Source of the DNA: Klebsormidium nitens
Lineage: Eukaryota; Streptophyta; Klebsormidiophyceae; Klebsormidiales; Klebsormidiaceae
Direction of reading: 5' to 3'
DNA: 64,000 bases
NCBI GenBank assembly: GCA_000708835.1
Contig: DF236985.1
Coordinates: forward strand, 245,196 to 309,195
Within the stretch, counting starts at the first letter, position 1, and the number at the start of each line of letters is the position of its first letter. Positions 43,051 through 55,668 of this stretch are shown here, piece after piece. The notes under the pieces were generated by a model that saw nothing but the letters and a program-made list of their open reading frames with translations, searched no databases and was not told the origin of the DNA. A program made the translations under genes and the position numbers.

Positions 43051-43855
43051 ATGGGTGGCGCGCAGAGCCGGCCCTCAGCTCCAATGCAGGCGGAGGCGGT
43101 TGGAGCGGGACAGAGCGAGCCACCTGTGCCGACTCTTTCGACCGAAAGCAAAGCTGCAGACAGCGCGGCTGACGGCATTGAGCGGAAAGTGCCGCGGAGG
43201 CGAAAGAACAACCCCGATCTTCGCCCCCACCGCTGCAATGACAGGCTGGAGGATTGTATCCAGGCAAGCGCAACCGATCAATTGCTCGCTTGCTGCAGTA
43301 AGAACTTCATGATAGTTGCAGAACAGCGGTGAACAAGTTCCCCAAAATTAAGGCTCGCTCAGTTTCAATTGCACTGATTGCTTCCAGTCTGATTAGTTTG
43401 ACTATTTGGGAGTGTTTGATTGAGGTGGGATTGCGTTGCTGCAGGCGCTTTTTGAAGGGAATCCGCTTGAGACGATGAAGAAGCCTGTGCAGCTCTTTTG
43501 GCAGTGCATGAGGGCGAAGCCAGGGTGAGTGCGTTGCGCTTCTTCTGATGGCGTTGGAAGCGGTGGTGTGACTTGCTGTGCCCTGGGGTTTGTGCTTATC
43601 TCAATCGGTGTTCACAAGTCCTAATAGCAACTCCTTAGAAAGGAGAATTGAGCATCAGCATTTGTCTTTCCAGCTCCCTCTTGCAACCCGGCTTGCCTGA
43701 TGTTAGTCGAGGTCTTGTAAGTACCACTCTATCAGACGGTCATGGCACGTTTTGATGTCGAGAAGGTTTCTGGCGGCTGATCACTCTGATTTGGTCGCGT
43801 CGGTTGCAGTGAAGAACCAACGGAGCCCTTCATCTACTACAAGCCCGATAAATAA
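43051..43855 (+). CDS. Small protein of unknown function, possible N-myristoylation
   Basis: Three exons (43051-43263, 43445-43524, 43810-43855) give 112 residues with matching phases. The first intron would be GC-AG: the donor CAG|GCAAGC matches the usual GC-donor consensus. MGGAQS at the start could be N-myristoylated. A Pro/Ser/Glu-rich, probably disordered N-terminal half leads to a basic patch (RKVPRRRKNN) and a compact C-terminal part: RCNDRLEDCIQALFEGNP, a linker, LFWQCMR, and a closing FIYYKPDK. The spaced Cys and Trp residues suggest a small folded helical domain, but spacing (C-x6-C, then a lone C) does not match twin CX9C CHCH proteins. I do not recognise the family. It ends 58 bp before the RecG start codon on the same strand. 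Confidence 0.65.
43264..43444 (+). other. GC-AG intron
   Basis: The donor is CAG|GCAAGC and the acceptor CTGCAG, joining Gln and Ala codons in phase 0. A GT donor nearby does not keep the frame; reading through the intron stops within it after extra residues without similarity. Confidence 0.6.
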
Positions 43856-43913
43856 GGCCGCTGTGGGTGGGGCATAGTGGTAGTCTTTCGCAACCTGGGC
43901 CGGGCTCCTTAGC

Positions 43914-46900
43914 ATGAATCTTGCGTCCTCGCTTTTGAAGCGGATCCTGCCCCACCATGTCTCTTTGAAATTCAGTGCCTTGCCCCTTCCCAGCAGTAAC
44001 ACCGTCTGGCGACTCCATTATTCCACCAACACAAGCATAGTTTCCCTAGGCTCACGGTTCATCTCTAGAACAGTCTCTCAGCCCCCAAATAGACGCTTCT
44101 GCGCAAAGGGCCATCTTTCGCCAGCTTACCGGCCACGGACTGGCGACCCTCTGACTGCAAATGGAAGGTCCACAATTCTGCGCCCACTCTCTTGGCGCCA
44201 CATGGCTGCGTCTGATCGCCTCACTATGAGGGGGTCTCTTCTTACACCATCCGCGCCAGCTCAGCACTCTGCCGCGCCCTCCTCTTGGCACCCTTCTTTG
44301 AGGTCTCCGGTGCTTTTGGCGCTCGGTTGCCCGCCAAGTCACAGGCTCATCCATGTTGCCGCCAAATGCTACGGCGATTTACGGAGTCTAGCCCCTCCTT
44401 GGCAGAGAGCAGCATCAGGATGGGGGACGTGCGGACCGCCAGCTTGGCCGCACTCTATTCGGACACTGCGTTCATCTGCGGGGACCGTGTTTGCCAAGGG
44501 CGGTGTCAAGAGGGCGCAGTCGACTTTGGCGCCATTGCGGAGGCCATCTCAGTTTGGCGCTCCCGGAACGTCAGGGTTGGCCTTCTGGCCCGCCCAGGAA
44601 GCCCTTACGGAGACATTTCCACGGGCTTCGGGGCGCCTACGGGCGACTCAGGGGTCCCCCGTGCTAGGCCCCCCGCTCGCAAACGAACCGCTCATCTCAA
44701 TCGGCAGTGCTGAGGAGCCCCTGGGTATGCTGTCCACCGACGAGCCGTTTCTTGGGGACGTGCTAGACAGGGGAACGTCGCAGGAGACGCTTCTTTCGTC
44801 CCCAACTTGGAACCCTCCAGAGGACCGACCCCCCGAAGAGAAGATCATCCCTCACGAGTTCCCCCGGTTGGACGACCTGCGGCGCGCGCTGGCGGTTGAG
44901 GTGCAGGCGGGGTTTTGCAACTTACAGGGGACGAAAATGAAGTTCAGCGTGTTTCTCGACTTCCAGCTGATGGACTGGGCGCGGATTACGATGAGCCAGA
45001 AGCACGCGCACGAGCTGCACGAGCTGCAGCGCAAGTACGTGCGCTGCAAGGCGGCGGGGCGGGAGAAGATCCTCGACCGGGTAAGCTTTTGGGTCTCGAG
45101 TCTCGGTGGGCCGAGTGCTTGCCTGAACTTCCGTCTGAAAGCTTGCACCTGCCCTTGCTGTTAGAAAAGTAAGGGTATAGCTGTCATTCTTGTCAATTAC
45201 GGAAAAAACGGGTATAAAGGGGGCAGCCTCTCGTGGACAGCAGAGAGAGTTATGCAACCCGTCGCTTGATCAAGACCATATTTCTGCAACTTCGAAGGCT
45301 GCGGACTTCTCTTGTAAGGTGAAACGGGAAACGTCTCTGTAGGCTGAACTCCAACAACTGGGAACGGCCAACCGTATTTCGTCAACTGACGAGAATGTTT
45401 GGCAATCATTCGAGGAACCGTATCAGTTGAAGTCAATTGGATGGTTTCGACCATTTGTCTCCCCTTCAACAGACCTATCTCAGGAAGTGGACGCTTGTCG
45501 CTGGTGGAGAAGAGGAAGAAGGATAGAAGACCGAAAAAGCAAAAAGGGACCCCTGAGAATCAGACCGATCACTGCAAACTGGGTGCACGGTTTTCGAACT
45601 GACTAGGGAACTCCGGAGGACATATCTTGAGGATGCTTGGCACCGAGCTTGAAACAGACGACCCGCACTCTGTGTCCCTTGGCAGGTGGCAGAGTTTTTG
45701 GGCGAGCCGAACGTGCGCGTGCTGGCCGCCAAGGAGACGGGCAGCTACGACGCGTTGCAGCGCGCTCTCGCATACGAGTGGGCACACGGCTTCACCAACA
45801 GCCAGGGCAAGCAGTCCGACTTCGCCACATTCCTGGCGGCGCGGCTAGAGGGGCATTCTTTGCACTTGCGGGCGTGTGAATATCCGCAGACAGGGGTGGA
45901 GGAGAGACAGGAGCTGTTGGAAGCGGTGAGGCGCTCTTTGCTTCATGTAGAAAGTGATCATCATGAGTGATTGCAGAACAACGAGTGTTTCCCTCCGGCC
46001 CTGATGAGATGGTTCTGAGGTTGTCGGGAAGGGGAGGTGGCCAGGCACACCAAACCCGGTCAGACTCCCCGCTCAAGAGACGTGCCTCTCGGGTGCGTTG
46101 CTAGACAGCCCGTCTTCCTGGCCAATCTTGTCAGAATCGGATTGGAAGGGTTTGCTCTGGTTCTTCGACGAGTGGTGACGGCACAGTTGCACGCTTGCTA
46201 GCGTCTGCACCTTGTCAATTTCCAAAGGGTCCTAACGGCATCTTTGTATCTGCAGGTAGCGCGCTCCCTCGGCGCGCCCAGCCTGCGCGTCCTGGTGGAA
46301 CACGAGCTGGCTGCCATTGACGCCTCACCCGACCTCCCGACCCCGCTCGATGCGGCATCTCCTGGGAACCTTTTACAACCGGCTGCGGCAGAGGGGGCTC
46401 CGGCCGCCAAGGAAGCTTCAGAGGGGGCTCCGGCCGCCAAGGAAGCTTCTCCCTTGCACGACTCTGCCGCGTGCTTGGAAGAGCATTCGCAAATGGACGT
46501 AGGAGAAGGCCTTGCGGCCGACGATCGGACAGCGGCGGTTCTCGGAACAGAGGCAGGAGTTGCGGAGCTCGAGTTGAGGGAGGAAATGCAGCAGGGATCT
46601 AGCAGCGAGAGTGTACATACGGGAAAGGGAGGTGGCCGAGTCGAAGCGGAAGAGTTCGGTGGGGTTGCGGCGCAAGAAGCGACGACGGAATTAGTGAAGG
46701 TACCGGGACCGCTTGCAGGTTTCCTGGAAGAGAGCGGGGCTGCTGTGAGAGGGCAAGTCGGAGAGAGCCCAAAGGGGGAAGCAAAGCCTGACGGGGACGG
46801 GAAAGGCGACGTCCGGAAAGACTACAGAGAGCGACTCCGGCGTTTGCAAGGTCGTTTGGCCGCCATGAAAGGAGCGTCGGAAGGACACGTGGCAGCCGCT

Positions 46901-49900
46901 GCGGAAGCCACGGTGCCGCCTGAAGAAGGGACGGAGGTGCAGGGGGTGGAGGGGTATTTGGGAAGCGATCAGGAGATGAGCGCAGCGAGTGTTGGTTATC
47001 TTGAGAAAGAGCAGGGGGTGGAGTCTTTCGGCAAAAGTGTACCAGCCGGTGTAGGTTCGCAAGAATTGGGGGATCCGTTGAGGGCCCTTGAGGCGGAGCA
47101 TGATCCGGGCGTAGAGAGCGGAGTCGCCGAGTCGAGGGGCGCAGTCGAACCCGAGGAAGCTACTCCAAGCACTGCGGAGGAGCCTGGGAGCGTTTCCTTT
47201 GAAAAGCTCCTCGAGACTCGGTCTCTGCCGAGCTCTGCGTCGGCCCTTGACCAGTTGTTGGACCAACGTGGAGTTGCGGAAGAAAGCGGGGGGATCGGGC
47301 GGGTTCTCGAGGGCGTGAAAGAGGCGCCCGAGATGTCGCCTCTGGAGCGGGCTTTGAGCCGACGGGAAGAGGCGGTTCCGGTCCCGGAATTCCACTTTGA
47401 AGAGGAGAACTCGGGCGGCGACAAGGCGGAGAGTTGGTTGGAAGACCGCAGCGAATGGGCGATCAGCCCCGTGAGAAAAGCGGAGCGGAATGCAGAGCTC
47501 TTTGAAGAATCGGAAATCAATGAAAGCACGGGAGACGGGCTGTCTAAAACTCTCAAGGGGGAACCGTACGCAGAGGCGGCGCCGCTGTCCGAAAGCGTCG
47601 TGGCGGGGGCCCCGAAAAAGCCGCCGCCTATGAAGTTGTTCCCACGAAGGTCGATTCTCGGGGCGCAGAGTTTGGCGGAGCTCCCCTCGAACGACACGTG
47701 GGAGGACCGTCAGGTCGGTACAAGGGAGCCGTGGTACAACCGGCCGTTGAGCGCGTTCACACGGTACGCCGAGAAGGTGCCGCTGGGGTACGACCCGGCC
47801 GGTGTGAATTGGGCCGAGGTGCTGCCGAAGTTGGCCGCGGTTGTCGCGGAGGATACTAACGAGGCCGGGACCTCAGAAGAGATTCCGGCCGACGAGCTCG
47901 AAGCGGACTTTGAGCCAGAAGAGGTTCCGAGCGGCTCTGGGGGGATGATCCTGAGTGGAGGAGACGGGGGGGAAGATGGGAACGAGGGGTGGGGGGGAAG
48001 TTGGGCGGAAGAACGGAACCGGCCAGGGGAGACGAGCGGTCGGACGGAGGCGGACGAGGGTCGGGGCGCCCGTGTGAATGGGCCCCTTATTTCGGAAGAA
48101 GACTGGAAAGTGCTCGAGGCGGAGCCGGGAATCGTAAAGCGGAGCGACACCCTGCTGGCGAGCATACGGCAGTTACGGGACAAGGAGAAGGGGAAGAAGA
48201 AAGAGGGCAGGCCCGCTGGGGCGGAAAGCGAATCCTTAGACTCAGTTCTAGAGTCGGGCGGAGAGAAAGAAGGGGAAAAAGCGAAGAAGGGCGCAAAGCG
48301 CGCTCTGGATCCGGCGTGGAAGCTAGACACGCCGATGGAGATGGTGAAGTGCCTCACTCCGGGCCAGCGGAAGAAGCTGATCGAGGCGGAGTTTCTGACG
48401 GCGCGGCAGCTGTTGCAGCACTACCCGAAGGCGATGATCGACAGTGCGCAACTAGAGGAGGGCCTCCCGAGGGAGGGCTCGCACTTCACCGGCATCGGCA
48501 CAGTGCTCTCCTCCAGGCAAGGCCGGCTTGCATTCTACTTAGGCATGCTTCTTTTGGCGATGGTCGTTCATATCTTTTTCTCCGTGTCATTTCTCTCTTT
48601 CTTATTCTCTCCCTTTGGTGGGATTGTTTCTTCAAAGATGAGCTAACGTACACCTATTTAAGCGTGCTCGCTTTCCAGGCTAAGATTTCACTTGGTGATG
48701 GGTTGCCTGCAGGAGTCCTTGCAATGATCATGCGCGCGCAAACCGCTTCAAGGAAGACTTTCCAGCCTCGATTTGAACGCGCTAAAAAGTTGGCGTTTCT
48801 TCTCCGTACTTACATCGTCTCCGGAAGAGCAAGAAGTTCCATGTAAACGAGAGCGTTGCCAGTAGACACTAACACATCCAGGCTTGGCTTCTTTGTGCAG
48901 GGGGGTGAAAACTGCTGGTAGCCGGGGGTTCATCGAAGTGATGATCCAGCACGAGCAGCCGGCCGGGGGGGGACCTCCGCTGATCATGAAGAGCCTGAGA
49001 TGGCTGGCGTTCGCACCCTACAGAACGCTCGCCTTCATCGCCAATAAGACGCCCAAAGGCACGGAGGTCATTGTCAAAGGAACGGTAAGCCACGGCCTTC
49101 CGAGATACGGGGAGGGCTTTTGGAGCGAATCCGCAGGAATGTGGATTGCTGCAGAAGGTTGGACAATTGAAGTGGATGCCAGCCCTCGGTCGCTCATCTT
49201 AATGCAAGCATATGATTTTGTGCCGCATCAAAGCTGGCGTCTCGTTACAGCGCATGATGTACGTCCCTTGGGCCTAGGGCACCATCAAATGACTCCCATA
49301 TTTTCTAAGGATTATTGTTACTTCCCTTTGCGAATCACGAATTGGTCCCAAGAGCTTATTCCCACACATACTCCCGTCTGGTCGGTTGCAGGTGAAGCAC
49401 ACGTCAAATCCGACTGTGATTGAGATCCTGAAGCCAGAAATCCAGCTCAAGAGCGAAGCGGCAGGCTTGATTGGCGGCGTTGGCGGGAGCGGCATGGCGG
49501 CGGGCACCGGCGAGGAGCTGGACGCACCCCTGCCGGTGTATGCACAAAAAGGGGGCCTGCTGCCGCGAACCATACAAGAGTGCATCTACAAGTGAGCGGA
49601 TCGCACTGATTATATATTGCGGAGTTGGTTGAGGACGAAAAAATGGGACCGAAGCTTGCGGCCAGACGTTGAGGAATGTTGCAGGAGTGCTGCGAACACA
49701 GTGTGCAGTGGAGAAACACCAGAGAATCGTGTCCTTCTTAATTGCGCGTTTGTCCGTGCTGGTATCTAGAACTTTCAGGGGCAGACTTGTCCCCCACTAG
49801 AGAAGTCGGGTTATTCGGGTTTCGAAGCGGGCTCTTGAGGGGCCGTCAAACGAGGCGCGATCAATCACTTCAATCAAGGCAATGACTAATGATGAGACAG

Positions 49901-52900
49901 TACAAAAACGAGTCTGACTAGCCAGGGCGCGTTAGCGTGGGTGCGGAGCGCCTAAGCCTTTCGTCTGCATTCTCGGTCAGGCCGAGGGCTTGTTGTTTCC
50001 TGACCAGAAAACCTACTGACAACGAGCTCCCTTGTCGTGCGCAGGGTCCTGGCGGCGCTTCCGGACGACCTGGACCCGCTGCCGGCGGACGTCCGGCGGC
50101 AGTGGGGCCTGCTGGAGCTGCGGCAGGCGCTGCGCGCGCTGCACGCGCCCAAGACGGGGGAGGAGGCGGAGGAGGCCAGGAGGCGCCTGGTCTTCGACGA
50201 GTTCTTCTACCACCAGGTGACCGGGGCGGGGGGACCAGTTTCGCTGTTGTTGTGCAAGGTCCTTTCTTTCGTAGAGTTAACACAGTGGGTCAGTGAATTG
50301 GTAATAATGCTAGAGGTGGCCTAGTGAAAGACTGGAGGTGCGTCTAAGCTCGGAGTGTCCGTCGGTTCTCAGGCATAGGGGCGTGGTTTGGTGGTACTGC
50401 ACACTCACAAGCGGACAACAAGCTGACCAATCAAGCTTCCCTCAAAGCAGTATTCTAGCAACGGCAATCGACCAGATAGACCTTGCTAGACTGCGTTTTT
50501 CCTTCAAACCACGAGTTCGCAGTCAGCAAGTCTATCGGGAGCCTGATTTTTCTTCCTCGTCGTCCTTGCAGCTGGGCATGTTGCAGCAACGGCAAGACCT
50601 GGAGGATGGGCGGGAGCGGGCCGCCCCCGTTCCGCCGGAAAAGTGGTCGCCGCTGGTCCAAGAAATGCTGGCGGCTCTGCCGTACAAATTGACGGGGTCG
50701 CAGGAGGGCGCGTGCGCCGAGATTGTTGGGGACCTGCGCCGCAAAGTGCCCATGAGCAGGCTGCTCCAGGTAACGCCGGGCGTTTTGAGCGGGGATTCTT
50801 GTGTTGATGCATTTTGGGCGGCACCTGATGGTGACGTCAGCTTGAGCTGCCTTTCCAACGTATCAACGGCTTGCTTGTTCACAGGGTTTGATTCCCAAAT
50901 GACCTGAAGGTTCGGATGCTAGGGCTAGTACGGCCGTCTGCTGCAGATCTATTGAAGCCCGTATCGACAATAGATTGAAAACCTGTGGGTCGCAAACGAC
51001 ACTGAGCGGCTCTTCACCCCTTGATTGCAGTCAACAATTGCAAAACAAATGCTCTCTGCAATTGTGAAGTACCGACTCGGCGTGTGTAACCAAGCCTCGT
51101 TGGCGAGTCGTCAATCGTAAAACCACTCTTGCACACAATTGGCCAAGATTCGCATGCCGCTTCCTTCAAGACGTAATGCCTTTCGCATTGGACCAATCTC
51201 TGTTCGCTTTGTGTAACCAAGCCTTGTTGGCCGGACGTCAACATAAAGCCACTTTTGCACAATTGGACCAAGCTTACAAGACGGAATGGCCTTTCGCAGT
51301 GATATCAATCTCTGTTCGCTTTTCAGGGCGACGTTGGGTGCGGCAAGACGGTGGTCGCCCTTCTGGCGCTGCTGGAAGTGGTCGCTGCTGGCTACCAGGG
51401 CGCCATCATGGCGCCAACCGTGTTCCTCGCCGACCAGCACTTCCGTAAGTTTTCCGCGTGGCTCGACGCGCTGGGCCCCGCTCACCGGCCCACGCTCACG
51501 CTACTCAAGGGCTCCATCACCCGGAAGGAGCAACGCGACCGGCGACAGGGCCTCCTGGACGGGACCACCCAGCTGGCGGTCGGGACGCACGCGCTTCTCT
51601 CGGAAGGCGTCGAGTTTGCGAAACTAGGGCTCGCGGTGATTGACGAGCAGCACCGGTTCGGCGTCGATCAGCGCGCGAAGCTGCACCAGAAGGGGCTGCG
51701 GAAGGTCGGGCCGGGGGGGGAGGAGGACGGGGAGGAGGACCCCCCCGCTGCGGAGCGGGAGCTGCCGTCGCCGCATGTGATGGCCATGACCGCGACGCCG
51801 ATCCCGCGCACGCTCGCGCTCGCGCTTCATGGCGAGATGGATATCACAGTGGTACGGCCGCCGTTTATTGGTCTATAAGAGTTTTAGTAAGCTCACGTTA
51901 TATGAAGCTAACCTGCCTGGGACGGGTGGGCTTAGTGAGGTAATTTAGGGTGGGCAGGGGTGCGGAGCGGGTGGATCTTTGGCTTAGGTTTGGGTTTTCG
52001 GTGTTAGTTTACTTTAAATTGAGCTACCATGAGTACTGTTGGAGAATTATTCTCCGTCTCTGCACGAGACTTTTGCTAGGTTCCTGGGACTGCTAAGAGT
52101 GATACTCTTTTTTCAGGGTCGCTTGGTTTAGGCGTGCTCTTTTCGAGGCATGCTGTGTGGAGACTGTCCAACGGCCGCTGGATCACGTGCCTTTACCTGG
52201 TCTTGAAGTCGCTCTCGAATCTACGCACTGTTTGCCGAGTGCTGGTTAACAAAATGGTCGCCGCCAAGTGAAGCAGCTACCTTTTCAAAGTGCGACCAAT
52301 GATAAGCTTTGCAGACTGTGGAAGAAGTGAAACAGATTAAATGAAGCTCAACTTCGTGCTTGTTCAGCTTTCGAGTCATCCCCACTCTCTCGTTTACTGT
52401 ATTGCAGATCGACGAGTTGCCCCCGGGCCGGCCCGAGATCACGACCCACGTGGTTTTCGACACGGAGGCAGGGCGGCGGAAGGCGTACGAGAGCGTGCGG
52501 GAGGAGCTGGCAGGGGGCGGCCGAGCCTTCATCGTGTTCCCGCTCATCGACGAGTCGGTGGCTAGGGTACGGCAGCTTGAAAGTTCGCTTCAAATCTTTC
52601 AATACATCAAATTTAAATCCCTGCTTACGGGATAGGAGGAACTCCCATATTGCGGTTGCGAAAGCTTGACTGCCGGGATTTGAGGAGCTTTTGAAAGACA
52701 CTCTTTTGGCAGGCCAAGTCAAAGCTTTCTCCGTTGATTATCCTTGACTTGTAGCACACAAGACCCTGATCAGATCCTACGTCAGTGGCGTGGTCTGGAT
52801 GCATTCTCGCAATATGGTGTACCGTCTGCTATTCGCCTTCCATCACCGACGTTTACACAGCTACGTCTTTCCTCGTCCTCGCTCCGTCTTAGGCTAACTG

Positions 52901-54522
52901 AGTAAAGCCGGGACCACGCGTTCATGGGCATTTGTCATGTTGCAGTCAAACTTCTGTAGATCTTGCTTCGCTTGTTCTGTACAGGAGTGGCGCTCCGCCG
53001 TGGCCGAGTACGAGGCCCTCCAGTCGGGTTTCCTCGCCGGCTTCCCGTGCGGCCTGGTCCACGGGCGCATGAACCCCGTCGAAAAGGAGGAGGCCATGGC
53101 GCGCTTCAAGGCGGGGGAGACACGTGTCCTCGTCTCCACGACCGTGGTCGAGGTCGGGATCGACATCCCGGAGGCAACGGTAATGGTGGTGGAGCACGCG
53201 GAGCGGCACGGCACCGCGCAGCTGCACCAGCTGCGGGGGCGAGTTGGGCGCGGAACGCGCGCGGCCACGTGCATACTGCTGACCAGCAGGTGCGCGGGGA
53301 TTGTGGATGTTTGCGGAGGGGCCTTTTTCCAAAGATTGCGTGTTTTGTTTGTGGGTTTGAAGTTTTAGAGGTGGGCTCCTGACGGTTTCCGTCTTCACTT
53401 TTCGACGAAGTGCTGTCTCCGCCTTTCCTCCTTCGTGCCTTTCTTCTCGCCTCCTCCCACTTTTTTTCCTGGCCCCTCATATCTTCACTCTTTCTCGTTT
53501 CGGAAAATGGTTTGAATGGTCAAGCAACCCTTTTCCTTTGTTCTTTGTTCTGGCAGAGCAAATCGGAATGTGGACCTTGAACGTTTTGCTCGTAGTCTCT
53601 GCTTCTGTGAACCCATCGCCGATTGGTCATAATCTCTCCGTGCCGTGCAGCCGCGGGGCATTGCCCCGGTTGCGGGCCCTGGAGCGGAGCCGCGACGGAT
53701 TCCGGTTGGCGGAGCTGGACCTGCAGCTGCGCGGGCCGGGGCACCTGCTCGGGAAGAAGCAGTCGGGGCACCTCCCCGAGTTTGCCATTGCGCGCCTCGA
53801 CACAGACGAAGGGATCCTCAATGACGCCAGGACCGCGGCAGAGGTGAGCACGTGCCTGAGAACAAGTCCACATGTCCTTTTCTTATAGTGCTGCTTCGAG
53901 ACTGCTTTGAGGTGCTGCGATAGCAGAGTTCGTGAAAGGCCGTAGTTGTCGTCCCTCTTGCTTGCTGCAGTCGGGCCTGTGATTTGGTGAAGCTGGTTGG
54001 CTTTTTCCGTGTTTTACGAGCGATTCCATTTGTCGACAGACTGTATCTTGTCGTGCTGTACGTTCGACGGACGTTACAGCGCGAGCAGCTGAGTACTGAC
54101 AATAGTGCACCGGACACTACTGGTCCTTTTTGCGCTAATCACGAAATGGGTATCCCTTCAGTCGAAAGTTTCACGGAGACTTCCGTCCGGGCAGTGCGGC
54201 CCTGCTTCTAACATCCTTTCGCTATTGTGGCAGTACCCTTGCGGATGCTTACCTCTGAAAATAAAGTGCTGGCTGATTGAATTGTGACTTACATTATGGC
54301 TAGAGAGGGAAGCGTCCCCTGCTGCAAACCCAGCGAGCCAATCCAGCTTTGGTGCATCGCTGATTGTCAATACCTGCCGCTTCCTATTGAACTTGGCATT
54401 GGTAATCAATACCTTCTTTTATTGTCCAGGAACTGTTGCGGGACCACCCAAGGCTGCACGACTTGCCAGCAATTCGGATGGAGTTGAGCGTGAAACAGCC
54501 AGCGGTCAGCTTAGGACAGTGA
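43914..54522 (+). CDS. RECG: Organellar RecG-type DNA helicase with large acidic insertion
   Basis: ATP-dependent branched-DNA translocase that remodels stalled forks and Holliday junctions; plant RecG acts in mitochondria and plastids and suppresses recombination at short repeats. Exons: 43914-45080, 45686-45925, 46256-48516, 48901-49084, 49392-49591, 50045-50216, 50572-50769, 51327-51851, 52408-52566, 52985-53289, 53651-53843, 54430-54522; phases agree and give 1898 residues, about twice the plant norm. The start opens an Arg/Ser-rich, acid-poor transit peptide. Plant RecG blocks: REKILDR..EFLG, then [12 protein letters not shown] and the OB/wedge strands. Helicase motifs: GDVGCGKT (1475-1482), DEQH (about 1580), [36 protein letters not shown], and the closing [19 protein letters not shown]. 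Exon 3 holds an acidic, low-complexity insertion of roughly 650 residues. All catalytic motifs are intact. Introns and transit peptide exclude bacterial contamination. Confidence 0.93.
46391..46450 (+). repeat. 30-bp in-frame tandem duplication inside RecG exon 3
   Basis: Two adjacent 30-bp units (46391-46420, 46421-46450) differ at one base and both encode [10 protein letters not shown]. Near-identity shows a recent slippage or duplication at the start of the acidic insertion and suggests this region tolerates length change. Confidence 0.9.
48517..48900 (+). other. GC-AG intron in RecG
   Basis: The donor is TCCAG|GCAAGG and the acceptor TTGTGCAG. Splicing here joins LSS-R to [15 protein letters not shown], matching the order in plant RecG (LSSKGVRASSSFSFLEVIV). 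Reading on instead leads to a hydrophobic stretch and a stop at about 48646. Confidence 0.75.
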
Positions 54523-55668
54523 CATTCAAGGCCACTTCGAAACTGATTTGACCGATGCTCGCAACAACGAAACTTGTACATGAACGTTGTACTGCGCACG
54601 TTCAAGCGTGTTCGCTGAAGACCTGCCAATCAAGATATTATTGACTGATCCAGGTGAAACACGTTTGCAAGCTCCCTCCAATATGAAGCACACAAGCTTC
54701 TTGACAGACTCCCCATCATGGTATCGACGTTGCATCAGGAGCGCGACCGGCTTTGCTTTAACAATTTATTGCAGGACCAATCTCTCCTTCATACAATAGC
54801 ACATGGCATGATTTTATTATTGTGAGCATCTTATCATATGAGCCATGCTTACATATATTCGCAGGACAACGCTCAGCTGCACTCTTTTGACATGATTCAG
54901 AAGAATCATTTGGGAGCGGACTGCAAGCTTCTATAAGAAACTCGAGATTCATGGGATTCAGCGCATGCCACCCTTTTGAAACGGAATGTGTTTGATGGTG
55001 TACATGTCGCAGCTTGCAAATCATCCTCAACTAGGCGCTGCAAAATGCAACATTGATCCACATGTATGCGGCGGCCACGAAAGCCTACATGGTCATATAT
55101 GACACTGGCCTTATATGAATTAGAGATTAATATCATGTGAACAGCATGAGGGTATAGGCAGTGGACTGTGGATTTTGCCGAGTAGTCTGCCGAGTTTTAG
55201 CAAGGCCCATGTGGTCACGTGGTCATGTAACTGTCCACATTCAATTCCCTTTTCGACCGTCCAAGTTTACTGAAAGTGATATCGGACGGTTCTGAAGGTA
55301 GGCACGTACGGCTGTCGTCGACAACATGCATTGGCCACTCCCCGATTCGGCAGCCAGCCTGTAAAGTGCAATTGCAGAAAAGGTGCAGACTTGCCCATGT
55401 GGTCACCGTCACAGCAGGCGCCAGGGCAATTGCGTTGAGCACCTTCCTCCCAAGTTCCAGCCCAGGGAAACTTTGCCTAGGACGTAGCTTGACTGATAGC
55501 GCACCTGCTCTGGTTTCAAAGTTGCCTGACTTGGGGAGCAGCTTTCTGTTGTGGTAAGAAGCAGTTTAGGTGACAGGCACTGTTGATTGTAAGTTCGGTG
55601 TTGAGGTGAATTGTTGCCACACTTTGCCAGTTGGTTGTGCTGTTGGCTTTCGCAGCGCCGCTGCAAGA
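54523..55668. other. Intergenic region between RecG and HIR genes
   Basis: It holds the RecG 3' UTR and the promoter and 5' UTR of the HIR gene. Open frames are short and without recognisable domains. No repeat or RNA gene was seen. Confidence 0.5.

Noticed and set aside
46996-48357. Long antisense open frames opposite RecG exon 3
   Set aside because: They mirror the Glu-rich coding strand (Ser/Leu/Phe/Pro-rich), have no domain, and are expected from GC-rich codon usage on the other strand.
43914-54522. Bacterial contamination as source of RecG
   Set aside because: The gene has eleven introns, a transit peptide and the plant RecG N-terminal and C-terminal blocks.
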